Assembly: GCF_025499465.1 (NCBI RefSeq) | Contig: NZ_JAIMCA010000005.1 | Location: 618,511 to 682,510, forward strand | Origin: Allobosea sp. BH3 | GTDB lineage: Bacteria > Pseudomonadota > Alphaproteobacteria > Rhizobiales > Beijerinckiaceae | DNA length: 64,000 nucleotides | Direction: 5' to 3' | Part shown: piece by piece, positions 53,169 through 62,671 of the stretch | Layout of the letters: every line of letters begins with the position of its first letter | How positions within the stretch are numbered: position 1 is the stretch's first letter | Notes under the pieces: model-generated | Seen by the model: the letters and a program-made list of their open reading frames with translations, nothing else | Told to the model about the DNA's origin: nothing | The model's database searches: none | Translations under genes and position numbers: made by a program

Positions 53169-53436
53169 GGCGGTCATCAGAGTGTGAAGCAGGCAAAATG
53201 CGACGGAAGCAGGGCCACCGCTGCCGTTACCGGGAACGAAGGAGCTGCCCGGAAGGCGCGCGCTGCTATAGGCGCGCCTGAAAAGCGCCACAACCCGCAG
53301 CGATGCCGCCGCCCGCGATTTCCCGCAGGCTCTTGGCGAATTGGTAACCAATTTGCAAAGAGCGCCCTGCTAAGCCATCCGAACTTGCAAGCGCTTGCCC
53401 GGGCGCTGCTATCAAGTCGCACGAGGACGACCGTCG

Positions 53437-54234
53437 ATGCATAACCTGATCGAAGCCTTCGTTCTCGGCATCGTCGAGGGCCTGACGGAATTCCTGCCCG
53501 TCTCCTCGACCGGGCATCTCCTGCTCCTCGGCCATTTTCTCGGCTTCGAATCCAACGGCAAGACCTTCGAGGTGCTGATCCAGCTCGGCGCGATCCTGGC
53601 GATCACGCTGGTCTATTTCCGCCGCCTGCTCGACATCGCGCTGCGCCTGCCGAGCGACCCTTCGGCCCGCCGCTTCGTCATCGGCGTCCTGGTCGCCTTC
53701 CTGCCGGCCGCCCTGATCGGGGCGGTGCTGCACGGCTTCATCAAATCCGTGCTGTTCAACCCCTTCATCGTCTGCATCACGCTGATTGCCGGCGGGCTCA
53801 TCCTGCTCGTCGTCGACGAGTTGGAGCTGCAGGAAAAGCATACCGACGCCACTGCCTTCCCACTGCCGATGTATTTCAAGATCGGGCTGATCCAGTGCCT
53901 GGCCATGGTCCCCGGCGTCTCGCGCTCGGGCTCCACCATCGTCGGCGCGATGCTGCTCGGCGCCAGCAAGCGCGCAGCGGCGGAGTTCTCCTTCTTCCTG
54001 GCCATGCCGACCATGGCAGGCGCCTTCGCCTATGACCTGCTGAAGAGCTACAAGACCCTCACCTTCGATGACGGCATCCTGATCGGTGTCGGCTTTGTCG
54101 CCGCCTTCATCTCGGCGCTGTTCGTGGTGCGCAGCTTCCTCGATTTCGTCTCGAAGCGCGGCTTCGCGCCCTTCGCCTGGTGGCGGATCGTCGTCGGCAT
54201 GGTCGGCCTCGCCGGCCTCTGGATCTTCGGCTGA
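53437..54234 (+). CDS. uppP: Undecaprenyl-diphosphatase UppP (BacA)
   Basis: A 265-aa polytopic membrane enzyme that recycles the lipid carrier of peptidoglycan synthesis. The signatures are [20 protein letters not shown] at the N-terminus and [12 protein letters not shown] in the middle, with the catalytic Glu/Ser/Arg/His set present. GAGGA lies just before the ATG at 53437; a longer frame from 53395 lacks features. Confidence 0.95.
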   Translation: MHNLIEAFVLGIVEGLTEFLPVSSTGHLLLLGHFLGFESNGKTFEVLIQLGAILAITLVYFRRLLDIALRLPSDPSARRFVIGVLVAFLPAALIGAVLHGFIKSVLFNPFIVCITLIAGGLILLVVDELELQEKHTDATAFPLPMYFKIGLIQCLAMVPGVSRSGSTIVGAMLLGASKRAAAEFSFFLAMPTMAGAFAYDLLKSYKTLTFDDGILIGVGFVAAFISALFVVRSFLDFVSKRGFAPFAWWRIVVGMVGLAGLWIFG

Positions 54235-54243
54235 GCAACGCGC

Positions 54244-54340
54244 CGTCATGCTCGGGCTGACCCGAGCGTCTCAGGACGGAAGAGCGCCCCTTTCGGCAGG
54301 AGATTCTCGGGTCTGCGCTTCGCTTCGCCCGAGAATGACG
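54244..54340. repeat. Dispersed palindromic intergenic repeat, family A, copy 2
   Basis: Begins CGTCATGCTCGGGCTGACCC and ends CTTCGCCCGAGAATGACG. It lies between the convergent uppP and MFS genes and may also act as a transcription end. Confidence 0.8.
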
Positions 54341-54347
54341 AGCTGGT

Positions 54348-56078
54348 TCAAGCCGGTCGCGAGGGATCGCTGAGCGAGTCCGCCAGCGTCGGCGCGCGCG
54401 TGGCGTTCGCATGCGGCAGCGAGGCCGTCTGTCGCTCGATCATGCGGTGCACCACCGGCGGGTTGGGGCCCGAATGGAGCGCGCGGACCCGCTCGCCGAT
54501 CTCGGCATCGGCCTGCGTCACGCGCTGGTTCTGCCGGACATATTCCACCCAGGTCGGGCTGTCGTAGCGCTCGATCCAGAGCGTTGCGTCGGTCAGGTCG
54601 CGCAGCAGCGTCCAGTGCCGGGCGCCGTCACGGCGCCGGATGCGCCGCCGCTCGGCCATCACCTTGAGGAAGGCGACGACGTCCTCCGGCTTGATAATGT
54701 ATTCGATCGTCACGATCACCGGGCCGGAGCGCGGCTCGATGTCGACCGCGACCTTCGGCTCGCGCCAGCGGCTGAGCGGATCGAGGTTGAGCTCCTCCAG
54801 CGGCGGCAGCGGATAGCGCAGCCCCAGTGCCGCGCCAGCGAGCAGGACAGCGGCGGAGATGAGCAGCGCCTGCTCCGTTCCGGCATACTGCGCCGAGCGG
54901 CCCCAGGCCCAGCTGCCCGTTGCCATGCCGCCGAAAGCCGCCATCTGGTAGATCGCCAGCGCCCGGCCCACGACCCAGCGCGGCGCCGAGAGCTGCACCG
55001 TTGCGTTGAAGGTCGAGAGCGACAGCACCCAGCAGGCGCCGCAGACGAATAGCCCGGCCATCGTCAGCCAGATCGTCGAGCTGATGGCGACCAGCGTGAC
55101 GCCGGTGGCATAGGCGACGAAGGTCGAGCGTACGAGGGTTTCCGTGCTCATCGCCCGCCGCAGCCTCGCGCTCATGAACGCGCCCGCCACGGCGCCGGCA
55201 CCGAAGGCGCCGAGCAGAACGCCATAGGTGAGCGGTCCGCCGCGAATGAGGTCGCGCGCGATCAGCGGGAGCAGCGCCAGGCCGACGATGGCTCCGAAGC
55301 CATAGGCGAAGGCGCGCAGGATGACGGCGCGGATGTTGGGCGACATCGCGACATAGCGCACGCCGGCGCTCATCGCGATGACGAGCGTCTCGCGTGGCAG
55401 CAGGCGCTCGACTTTGGGCGGCTTCCAGCGTGCGAGGACGATCAGCAGCGGGATATAGCTGAAGGCATTGATGATGAAGGCCGAGACTGCGCCCGCCGCC
55501 GCGACGATGGCGCCGCCGATGGCCGGGCCTACGCTGCGCGCGATGTTGAAGGCGACGCTGTTCAGCGTCACGGCTGCCGGCACATCGCGGCGCGGCACCA
55601 TGTCCCCGACCGAGGACTGCCAGGCCGGGTTGTTGAGCGCGGTGCCGCAGCCGAGCAGAAAGGTGAAGGTCAGCAGCAGCCAGGGCGTGATCAGCTGGAA
55701 CCAGGCGACGACCGCGAGCCCGATCGAGACCGCGAGCATGAAGGCCTGTGCCGTCAGCAGGATCCGGCGGCGATCGTAATTGTCGGCGATCGCGCCGGCT
55801 GCCAGTGAAAAGATCATGACCGGCAGGGTGGTCGAGGCCTGGACCAGCGCCACCATCTCCGCCGAGGGCGAAATCGAGGCCATCATCCAGGAGGCGCCGA
55901 CAGCCTGGATGAGACCGCCGAAATTCGAGGCTAGGCTCGCAAACCAGACGGCCCTGAAGATCGGCTGCTGCAGCGGCACGAATGGCGAAACGCGGAGCTG
56001 GGCCGGTGCCACGCCCTCTGCGGCGAGTTCGGCTCGCGCAACATCGGCAGTCGGCTGGGCATGCAGATCGTCAGGCAT
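54348..56078 (-). CDS. MFS transporter with C-terminal monooxygenase-like extension
   Basis: A 576-aa protein. Residues 30-430 form a 12-helix MFS_3/EntS-type exporter (FRAVWFASLASNFGGLIQAV; GAIADNYDRRRILL). The C-terminal roughly 110 residues are soluble, with VIVTIEYIIKPEDVVAFLKV, resembling the dimeric ferredoxin-like ABM fold. The fusion is recurrent in this subfamily by recollection. The substrate is unknown. Confidence 0.87.
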   Translation of the reverse strand: MPDDLHAQPTADVARAELAAEGVAPAQLRVSPFVPLQQPIFRAVWFASLASNFGGLIQAVGASWMMASISPSAEMVALVQASTTLPVMIFSLAAGAIADNYDRRRILLTAQAFMLAVSIGLAVVAWFQLITPWLLLTFTFLLGCGTALNNPAWQSSVGDMVPRRDVPAAVTLNSVAFNIARSVGPAIGGAIVAAAGAVSAFIINAFSYIPLLIVLARWKPPKVERLLPRETLVIAMSAGVRYVAMSPNIRAVILRAFAYGFGAIVGLALLPLIARDLIRGGPLTYGVLLGAFGAGAVAGAFMSARLRRAMSTETLVRSTFVAYATGVTLVAISSTIWLTMAGLFVCGACWVLSLSTFNATVQLSAPRWVVGRALAIYQMAAFGGMATGSWAWGRSAQYAGTEQALLISAAVLLAGAALGLRYPLPPLEELNLDPLSRWREPKVAVDIEPRSGPVIVTIEYIIKPEDVVAFLKVMAERRRIRRRDGARHWTLLRDLTDATLWIERYDSPTWVEYVRQNQRVTQADAEIGERVRALHSGPNPPVVHRMIERQTASLPHANATRAPTLADSLSDPSRPA

Positions 56079-56157
56079 GCCATAGGGTTAGACAGGAACG
56101 CGGGAGGTGCAAACCCTTTCGACCTCGAAGACGTCGAAACTGGGAAGGTTTTTCTTC

Positions 56158-57045
56158 TCAAGCCGCCGCCGGCTCGCGGGCTCGCTGCGGCGGGCGCGGC
56201 TTTCGGGCGCGCAGGCCGTTGCCCAACGCGACGAGAAGCCCGGCGAGCGCGACCCAATGCGCCGGCCGGACCGAGGCGAGGTCCCAATAGCTCAGGATGT
56301 CGGCATTGGCCTCGAGGACGAGCCGGGCCGAGACGCCGGAGGCCAGTGCATACCATCCCGCCTCGATGCCGGCGGTGATGAGCCCGGCCAGCAGCGCCGC
56401 GCCGATCAGGGCGGGGGCCGAGACGTTGAGCTTCCAGCGATAGAAGCCGCGATAGATCAGCAGCAGGACGAAGAGCCCGCTCATCAGCACGGGCTCGGTC
56501 ACGTCGATCTTGGATTGCAGGGCGAAATGCAGCAGGGCGAGCCCCGCGATCGGATAGACGAGGTTGTGCAGGCGCTGCCAGTTCTTCCCGAGTCGGCGGA
56601 TCATCCCGTCGGTCGAGGTGGCGCCCAGCGCGCAGAGGCCGAGCAGCGCGACGAAGCCGATGGTCAGGTAGAAGCGCTTGACGATCTCGGAGACGATCAG
56701 CCTCCAATCGAAGGCCATGTCGATGCAGTAGAGGGCCAGATGCCCGAGCGCATAGGCCATGACGGCCAGCCCCAGCATGCGGCGGATGCCGATGAGCTTG
56801 CCCCAGTCGAACAGGCGCCGAAAGGGCGAAACGGCCAGCGTGACGATCAGCAGCCTCACCGTCCAGGTGCCGGTCTGGTGGATCGCTTGCGTCCAGGGCT
56901 TCGAGCCGAGCTGATGCATCCAGGCGGCGTAGAGCAGGAGCAGCGCCGGCACGAGGACCAGCCCGAAGGTGACGGCGCGCAGGGCTGAGAAGCGGCCCTG
57001 CCGGTCGGTCCATGGCAGCCAGGTATTCATGTCGACCGCGTTCAT
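56158..57045 (-). CDS. msrQ: Heme-binding membrane subunit MsrQ
   Basis: A 295-aa six-helix ferric-reductase-like membrane protein. Conserved heme-ligand His residues occur in AYALGHLALY and KNWQRLHNLVYP. MsrQ passes electrons to periplasmic methionine sulfoxide reductase MsrP, but no msrP is next to it here, so its partner must be elsewhere or the protein is a related ferric-reductase-domain protein. Confidence 0.85.
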   Translation of the reverse strand: MNAVDMNTWLPWTDRQGRFSALRAVTFGLVLVPALLLLYAAWMHQLGSKPWTQAIHQTGTWTVRLLIVTLAVSPFRRLFDWGKLIGIRRMLGLAVMAYALGHLALYCIDMAFDWRLIVSEIVKRFYLTIGFVALLGLCALGATSTDGMIRRLGKNWQRLHNLVYPIAGLALLHFALQSKIDVTEPVLMSGLFVLLLIYRGFYRWKLNVSAPALIGAALLAGLITAGIEAGWYALASGVSARLVLEANADILSYWDLASVRPAHWVALAGLLVALGNGLRARKPRPPQRAREPAAA

Positions 57046-57129
57046 GCCTCCCGCATACCCGAACAGGCCCGTCGCTGTCCCGCAACTCTGGACACAAGCC
57101 CGTGAATGCGATGTCCTGCTTGCCCTGTC

Positions 57130-57186
57130 GGAGCATTTTCGAGCGAAGTGGATACCGGTTCGCGTGAAGAAAATGCGACAAAACAG
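57130..57186. repeat. Dispersed intergenic repeat, CGAGCGAAGTGGAT type, copy 2
   Basis: GGAGCATTTTCGAGCGAAGT and the following nucleotides match 46916-46971. It lies just before the HAD hydrolase gene. Confidence 0.7.
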
Positions 57187-57212
57187 ATAGCTCTAGAAAG
57201 CTGGATCTCGCG

Positions 57213-57827
57213 ATGGCCTCGAACACCCCCACCGTCGTCTTCGATGTCGGCAATGTGCTGCTGCGCTGGGATCCGCGGCGCGTCTATCGCGAGCTGATCC
57301 CGGAGCCTGAGCGGCTCGACTGGTTCATGCAGAACGTCTGCACAGCAGCCTGGAACATCGAGCAGGATCGCGGCCGCTCCTGGGAGGAAGCGGTGTCGGT
57401 GCTTGTCGCGCAGCACCCGGAATGGGAGCGAGAGATCCGTGCCTTCGACGAGCGCTGGCATGAGAGCATCCCCGAGAGCATCGAGGGTAGCGTCGCCGTG
57501 CTGGAGGAGCTCAAGGGCCGCGGCGAGAAGGTCTACGCCATCACCAATTTCTCGCGCGAGAAATGGGCCGAGTGCCTGATCCGCTTCCCGTTCCTGCAGA
57601 GCTTCGACGGGGCGGTCGTCTCGGCCCATGAGCGGGTGATCAAGCCGGACCCGGCGATCTACGAGGTGCTGCTCGGCCGCTATGGGCTTGCAGCCGGCGA
57701 CTGCGTCTTCATCGACGACAGCGCGAAGAACGTCGCGGCGGCCCGCGGCGTCGGCATGCAGGCCGTCCATTTCGTCGAGCCGATCGACCTGCGCGCCGAA
57801 TTGCGTGGGTTGGGTGTCAGCCTCTGA
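57213..57827 (+). CDS. HAD-superfamily hydrolase
   Basis: A 204-aa HAD phosphatase/dehalogenase-like protein: motif I VFDVGNVLLRWD (the second Asp is shifted to Gly-Asn, typical of the YihX-like branch), motif II ITNFS, motif III KPDPAIYE and motif IV FIDDSAKN. It is a probable small-molecule phosphatase; the substrate is unknown. Confidence 0.88.
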   Translation: MASNTPTVVFDVGNVLLRWDPRRVYRELIPEPERLDWFMQNVCTAAWNIEQDRGRSWEEAVSVLVAQHPEWEREIRAFDERWHESIPESIEGSVAVLEELKGRGEKVYAITNFSREKWAECLIRFPFLQSFDGAVVSAHERVIKPDPAIYEVLLGRYGLAAGDCVFIDDSAKNVAAARGVGMQAVHFVEPIDLRAELRGLGVSL

Positions 57828-57873
57828 CGGGCGGAGTTTGACGGTCGGAGCTCGTTTTTCCACGGAACCGCGT

Positions 57874-57968
57874 CGTCATCCCGGACAAGCGGCGAAGCCG
57901 CGTTGATCCGGGATCCATCGGAGGGCTCGACGCTCTACGATGGATCCCGGGTCAAGCCCGGGATGACG
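57874..57968. repeat. Dispersed palindromic intergenic repeat, family B
   Basis: Begins CGTCATCCCGGACAAGCGGC and ends GGGTCAAGCCCGGGATGACG, with an internal GATCCGGGATCCATCG/CGATGGATCCCGGGT palindrome. A large folded RNA is possible. Confidence 0.78.
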
Positions 57969-58002
57969 GCTTGGTTCGCGTTCCCAATACCTGAGGAGCC
58001 CC

Positions 58003-59133
58003 TCAGGCCGCGTTCTTGATCGCGATGGTCGGAGCCAGGCTGGCCGCGTCCAGGCCGCGCGCCTCCCGCACCAGCCGGGTCCCGGCCTTGGTCGCGAGGA
58101 AGTCGGCGAGCACGGCATCTTCCTGCCGCACGAAGCCCTTGGCGGGCAGCTTGCCGCCGAGGAAGAGCTCGATCATGGCGACGCAGCCGGCGGCGGTGGT
58201 GAGCTGGATCGCGCCGAGCTCGTCATTGCCGTCATAGCGCAGCACGACGCTTTCCTCTTCGAGGCGGCCGCTACGCTCGCCGACGCCGGTGACGAAGATC
58301 ACCACGACATCCTTACGGGTGAAGGGCGCGGAGTGGCTGAGGATGCGCCGCATCGTCTCGCGGTCGTCGGCGAGATCGAGGTCGCGCAGCAGCAGCTTCA
58401 TGATCTCGGCATGGCCGGGATAGCGCAGCGTCTTGTAGCTCATGTTGCGCACCTTGCCGGCGAGCGTCTCCGTCAGGGTGCCGAGCCCGCCCGAGGTGTT
58501 GAACGCCTCATAGGCGACGCCGTCGATCATCACGCTCTCGATGCCTTCGAGCGCCGGCACCAGCGTCGACTGCCCGTCGAAGACGATCTCGCAGGGGTTG
58601 CAGTATTCGTTGATCAGCCCGTCGACGGACCAGGTCACGTTGTAGCGCAGCGCATTGGTCGGATAGAGCGGCAGGGCGCCCACGCGCATCTTGATGGACC
58701 GAGCGGTCTCGAAGCGCGCCGCCATGTCGGCGCCGAGGATGCAGATGAAGCCCGGCGCGAGGCCGCATTGCGGAACCAGCGCGCTGTCGGCGGTGGCGCC
58801 CAGTTCCTTGATGTAGGAGGTGGTCGCGACGTCCTCGGTCAGGTCGAAATAATGTGTCTTGGTCTCGGCCGCGACCTTGGCGATGCCCTTGTTCAGGAAA
58901 TAGGGGCAGGCGCTGACGACGATGTCGCGGTCCTTGAGGAAGCTGCGCAGCGCGTCGAGATCGGCGGCATCGACCGTGGCGGTGGCGAAGCGGCCATCGG
59001 CGACCTGCTTCAGCCGCACTGCTGCGGCATCGGCCAGCGTCACCTCATGGCCCTGCTCGGCCAGCATGCCGGCGATGATGACGCCGATCTGGCCGGCGCC
59101 GAGCACGGCGATGCTTTGCTTACGGGTGGTCAT
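58003..59133 (-). CDS. Saccharopine dehydrogenase-like oxidoreductase
   Basis: A 376-aa protein with an N-terminal NAD(P)-binding fold (SIAVLGAGQIGVIIAGML) and a saccharopine-dehydrogenase C-terminal domain (APGFICILGADMAARFE). It may be lysine 6-dehydrogenase-like; the substrate cannot be set from sequence alone. The start at 59133 has AGGAG upstream. An Lrp/AsnC gene lies 183 nt upstream on the same strand and may respond to an amino acid of the same pathway. Confidence 0.83.
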   Translation of the reverse strand: MTTRKQSIAVLGAGQIGVIIAGMLAEQGHEVTLADAAAVRLKQVADGRFATATVDAADLDALRSFLKDRDIVVSACPYFLNKGIAKVAAETKTHYFDLTEDVATTSYIKELGATADSALVPQCGLAPGFICILGADMAARFETARSIKMRVGALPLYPTNALRYNVTWSVDGLINEYCNPCEIVFDGQSTLVPALEGIESVMIDGVAYEAFNTSGGLGTLTETLAGKVRNMSYKTLRYPGHAEIMKLLLRDLDLADDRETMRRILSHSAPFTRKDVVVIFVTGVGERSGRLEEESVVLRYDGNDELGAIQLTTAAGCVAMIELFLGGKLPAKGFVRQEDAVLADFLATKAGTRLVREARGLDAASLAPTIAIKNAA

Positions 59134-59316
59134 GTCGCGATCTCCTGGCGGTGGGCGGCACGGCACCTCCCTCTCATCCAAAGCATCGCGTGCAGGACCG
59201 TTGGCTTTAACGAGCGGATCGCCGATGCGCGCTGCAAGCTGCCTGCATAACGATGGGATATGCGACAAATCGATGGGAAATCGGGAACGTCGCCCGGCGG
59301 AGCGGCTGCGCCGACG

Positions 59317-59760
59317 TCAGCGCTCGAACTTTCGCGCCAGAATCACGGAGGAGGTGGTGCGCCGCACCCCCTCCATCTCCGCGATCCAGTCGATGATGGT
59401 GTCGAGGTCGCTCGCCGTCTCGCACTCGATCTTGACGGAGAGGTCGAAATGTCCGCTCAGCGTGTGGCATTGCACGATTTCGGGCCGCTTCTTCAGCGCG
59501 GCGACGACGCTGCCCTGCTGCTTCACCTCGAGTTCGATCAGGATCAGCGCGGAGATCGTCGTGGCCGGCCGGCTCGCCTTGCCGAGGATCGTGGTGTAGC
59601 CGGCGATGATGCCGTCGCGCTCCAGACGGGCGAGGCGGCCCTGCACGGTCGCCCGCGACACGCCGAGCTGCTTGGCGATCTCGGACAGCGGAAGCCGGGC
59701 ATTCTCGGTCAGGATGCGGATGAGCGCACGGTCCTTCGCGGCGTCTGACGTCCGTGCCAT
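59317..59760 (-). CDS. Lrp/AsnC-family transcriptional regulator
   Basis: A 147-aa protein: N-terminal HTH (LSEIAKQLGVSRATVQGRL), hinge, and C-terminal RAM effector domain (LSGHFDLSVKIECET). The length is standard. The start at 59760 gives the conserved N-terminus; a longer frame reaching 60090 was rejected. A role controlling the downstream dehydrogenase is inferred from position. Confidence 0.9.
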   Translation of the reverse strand: MARTSDAAKDRALIRILTENARLPLSEIAKQLGVSRATVQGRLARLERDGIIAGYTTILGKASRPATTISALILIELEVKQQGSVVAALKKRPEIVQCHTLSGHFDLSVKIECETASDLDTIIDWIAEMEGVRRTTSSVILARKFER

Positions 59761-59989
59761 CTCGTCTCCGGCGGTTCGATAGCCCGTCGTATAGCAGGGG
59801 AAAGCGAGGCTGTCGCAAGGCCGGTCGCGGTCTGCGGAAACCGGCATTTCGCCTTCGTTGGGGCGCCTGTCGGAAAAGCACCATCTTGTCGGCGGAACTC
59901 TTGGCGGCACTCTGGAATTGGCTTGATTCGGAGTGCAAATCGGAGTGGCATGCCGACCGGCGGCAGCACGCTTTGCCATGGAGAAGGTC

Positions 59990-60445
59990 ATGTTCAGGAC
60001 ATTCATTCTCGCATCCGCATCGGCCCTTGCTTTTGCTTCCTTCGCGGTGGCGCCTGCCTCGGCGCTGACGATGAAGGAGTGCAGCGTCAAGTATCAGGAC
60101 GCCAAGAAGGCCAACACGCTGAAGGGCCAGAAGTGGAACGACTTCCGCAAGGCTGAATGTGGCGACGACGACGCTGCCGAGGCGGATGCCGCGGCCGCGG
60201 TGCCGGCCGAGCCCGCCGCGACGGCGGCTGCCCCGGCTGCCAAGCCGGCCGGCAAGGCGAAGGCTGCCGTCTTCCCGCGGACGGTCTCGCAGAAATACTC
60301 GAACGAGAGCGCCGGCAAGGCCCGTCTCAAGACCTGTGCCGACCAGTACAACGCCAACAAGACGGCCAACGCCAATGGCGAGCTGAAGTGGATCGAGAAG
60401 GGCGGCGGCTACTGGAGCCAGTGCAACGCCAAGCTGAAGAGCTGA
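59990..60445 (+). CDS. Exported protein with two Cys-containing repeats
   Basis: A 151-aa protein. After a signal peptide (MFRTFILASASALAFASF, ending ASALT) it has two related segments: MKECSVKYQDAKKANTLKGQ with KWNDFRKAEC, and LKTCADQYNANKTANANGEL with KWIEKGGGYWSQC, separated by an Ala/Pro linker. Each has Cys, YxxxKxAN and KW. It resembles PsiF-type repeats only loosely. It is followed by a strong terminator. Confidence 0.75.
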   Translation: MFRTFILASASALAFASFAVAPASALTMKECSVKYQDAKKANTLKGQKWNDFRKAECGDDDAAEADAAAAVPAEPAATAAAPAAKPAGKAKAAVFPRTVSQKYSNESAGKARLKTCADQYNANKTANANGELKWIEKGGGYWSQCNAKLKS

Positions 60446-60470
60446 TCCTTCGGTATCGGGTTTTCGCGAA

Positions 60471-60500
60471 CGCCGCGCCGAAAGGCGCGGCGTTTTCTGT
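60471..60500 (+). terminator. Rho-independent terminator
   Basis: Perfect 9-bp stem CGCCGCGCC/GGCGCGGCG with a GAAA loop followed by TTTTCTGTTT. It ends the exported Cys-repeat protein gene and faces the convergent ilvD gene. Confidence 0.9.
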
Positions 60501-60515
60501 TTGGGGACGGAGGCT

Positions 60516-62357
60516 TTACTCCACCACGCGCACGGCGCCCCTGGCGGCGCTCGTCGTCGTCGCGGCATAAGCCTTGAGCGCGGTCGAGACCTTGCGCTTG
60601 CGCGGCGCGGCGGGCTTCCAGGCGTCCTTGCCCTTGGCCTCCATCGCGGCGCGCCGCCGCGCCAGCTCCTCGTCCGAGACCTTGAGCGTGATCGAGCGGT
60701 TGGGAATGTCGATGTCGATGATATCGCCGCTCTCGACGAGGCCGATCGCGCCGCCCTCGGCCGCTTCCGGCGAGACATGGCCGATGGAGAGGCCGGACGA
60801 GCCACCGGAGAAGCGCCCGTCGGTGATCAGCGCGCAGGCCTTTCCGAGGCCCTTCGACTTCAGATAGCTCGTCGGATAGAGCATTTCCTGCATGCCCGGC
60901 CCGCCGCGCGGCCCTTCATAGCGGATCAGCACGATGTCGCCGGGATTGACCTTCCGGTTGAGGATGCCCTCGACCGCTGCGTCCTGGCTCTCGAAGATCA
61001 CGGCCGTGCCGGAGAATTTCAGGATCGATGCGTCGACCCCTGCCGTCTTCACGATGCAGCCATCCAGCGCGATATTGCCGAAGAGAACGGCAAGGCCGCC
61101 ATCCTTGGAATAAGCATGCGCCGCATTGCGGATCACGCCCTTCTCGCGGTCGATGTCGAGTTCCTCGAAGCGACGGTCCTGGCTGAAGGCGGTCTGTGTC
61201 GGCACGCCGCCGGGCGCCGCGCTATAGAAGGAGCGCACCGCCTCGCTCTGGGTCTGGGTGATGTCCCAGCGCGCCAGCGCATCGGCCATTGTCGTGCTGT
61301 GGACGGTCGGCAGCGAGGTGTCGATCAAACCGGCGCGGTCGAGTTCGCCGAGGATCGCCATGATGCCGCCGGCGCGGTGGACGTCTTCCATATGGACGTC
61401 GGCGACGGCGGGCGCGACCTTGCACAGCACCGGCACGCGCCGCGACAGCCGGTCGATATCGGCCATGGTGAAGTCGATCTCGGCCTCATGCGCCGCCGCC
61501 AGCAGGTGCAGCACCGTATTGGTCGAGCCGCCCATGGCGATGTCGAGCGTCATCGCGTTCTCGAAGGCCTTGAGCGAGCCGACATTGCGCGGCAGTACGC
61601 TCTCATCGTCCTGATCATAGTAGCGTCGGGCGATGTCGACGATCAGGTGGCCGGCCTCGACGAAGAGGCGCTTGCGGTCGGCATGGGTGGCGAGTGTCGA
61701 GCCGTTGCCCGGCAGAGCGAGGCCGAGCGCCTCGGTCAGGCAGTTCATCGAATTGGCGGTGAACATGCCGGAGCAGGAGCCGCAGGTCGGGCAGGCCGAG
61801 CGCTCGATCACGTCGACCTCAGCATCCGTATACTTGTCGTCGGCCGCGGCGATCATCGCGTCGACGAGGTCGACCTTCTTCAGCACGCCCTCGGCGATGA
61901 ATTTGCCGGCCTCCATCGGCCCGCCCGAGACGAAGACGGTTGGGATGTTGAGGCGCATTGCGGCCATCAGCATGCCGGGCGTGATCTTGTCGCAGTTGGA
62001 GATGCAGACCATCGCATCGGCGCAATGCGCGTTGACCATGTATTCGACGCTGTCGGCGATCAACTCGCGCGAGGGCAGGCTGTAGAGCATGCCGTCATGG
62101 CCCATGGCGATGCCGTCATCGACCGCGATGGTGTTGAACTCCTTGGCGACGCCGCCGGCCTTCTCGATTTCCCGTGCGACGAGCTGGCCGAGGTCCTGCA
62201 GATGGACATGGCCCGGCACGAACTGGGTGAAAGAGTTGACCACGGCGATGATCGGCTTGCCGAAATCGCCGTCCTTCATGCCGGTGGCGCGCCACAGGCC
62301 GCGGGCGCCGGCCATGTTGCGGCCATGGGTGGAGGTGGCGGATCTCAGCCTGGGCAT
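60516..62357 (-). CDS. ilvD: Dihydroxy-acid dehydratase IlvD
   Basis: A 613-aa Fe-S enzyme of valine/isoleucine synthesis. The cluster-ligand motifs are [12 protein letters not shown] and [19 protein letters not shown], and [10 protein letters not shown] is near the C-terminus. The start at 62357 gives the conserved [20 protein letters not shown]. Length is normal. A LysR gene is divergent upstream. Confidence 0.96.
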   Translation of the reverse strand: MPRLRSATSTHGRNMAGARGLWRATGMKDGDFGKPIIAVVNSFTQFVPGHVHLQDLGQLVAREIEKAGGVAKEFNTIAVDDGIAMGHDGMLYSLPSRELIADSVEYMVNAHCADAMVCISNCDKITPGMLMAAMRLNIPTVFVSGGPMEAGKFIAEGVLKKVDLVDAMIAAADDKYTDAEVDVIERSACPTCGSCSGMFTANSMNCLTEALGLALPGNGSTLATHADRKRLFVEAGHLIVDIARRYYDQDDESVLPRNVGSLKAFENAMTLDIAMGGSTNTVLHLLAAAHEAEIDFTMADIDRLSRRVPVLCKVAPAVADVHMEDVHRAGGIMAILGELDRAGLIDTSLPTVHSTTMADALARWDITQTQSEAVRSFYSAAPGGVPTQTAFSQDRRFEELDIDREKGVIRNAAHAYSKDGGLAVLFGNIALDGCIVKTAGVDASILKFSGTAVIFESQDAAVEGILNRKVNPGDIVLIRYEGPRGGPGMQEMLYPTSYLKSKGLGKACALITDGRFSGGSSGLSIGHVSPEAAEGGAIGLVESGDIIDIDIPNRSITLKVSDEELARRRAAMEAKGKDAWKPAAPRKRKVSTALKAYAATTTSAARGAVRVVE

Positions 62358-62491
62358 CTCGTTTCGTCTCCGGTCGCTCGGGCTCCTCTTGGCCCGTTCG
62401 GGCGGCAACCTAGCGGCCCGCGGCCGCCGCGCAAAATCGAATTCCTCGATTTTGAAGATCGGTGCAGCGCATGGCGGCGCGTGGGAGAGCC

Positions 62492-62605
62492 CCTCATCCT
62501 GAGGAGCGCTGACCAAGGCATGGCGTCTCGAAGGATGCTCCAGTTCGTTCCGGAGCCTCCTGAAACATCCTTCGAGACGCGCCTGCGGCGCTCCTCAGGA
62601 TGAGG
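62492..62605. repeat. Dispersed palindromic intergenic repeat, family C
   Basis: Outer arms CCTCATCCTGAGGAGCGC and GCGCTCCTCAGGATGAGG, with inner arms GTCTCGAAGGATG and CATCCTTCGAGAC, form a long hairpin. It lies in the 314-nt region between divergent ilvD and the LysR gene. Confidence 0.82.
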
Positions 62606-62671
62606 GCTTGAGGAAACTGGATCGCTCGCTCTAAGGACGAACAGTCTCTTTGCACCGAACGATACGCCCCC

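Noticed and set aside
60501..62603. 700-codon plus-strand frame
   Set aside because: Antisense shadow of ilvD, which has all family motifs.
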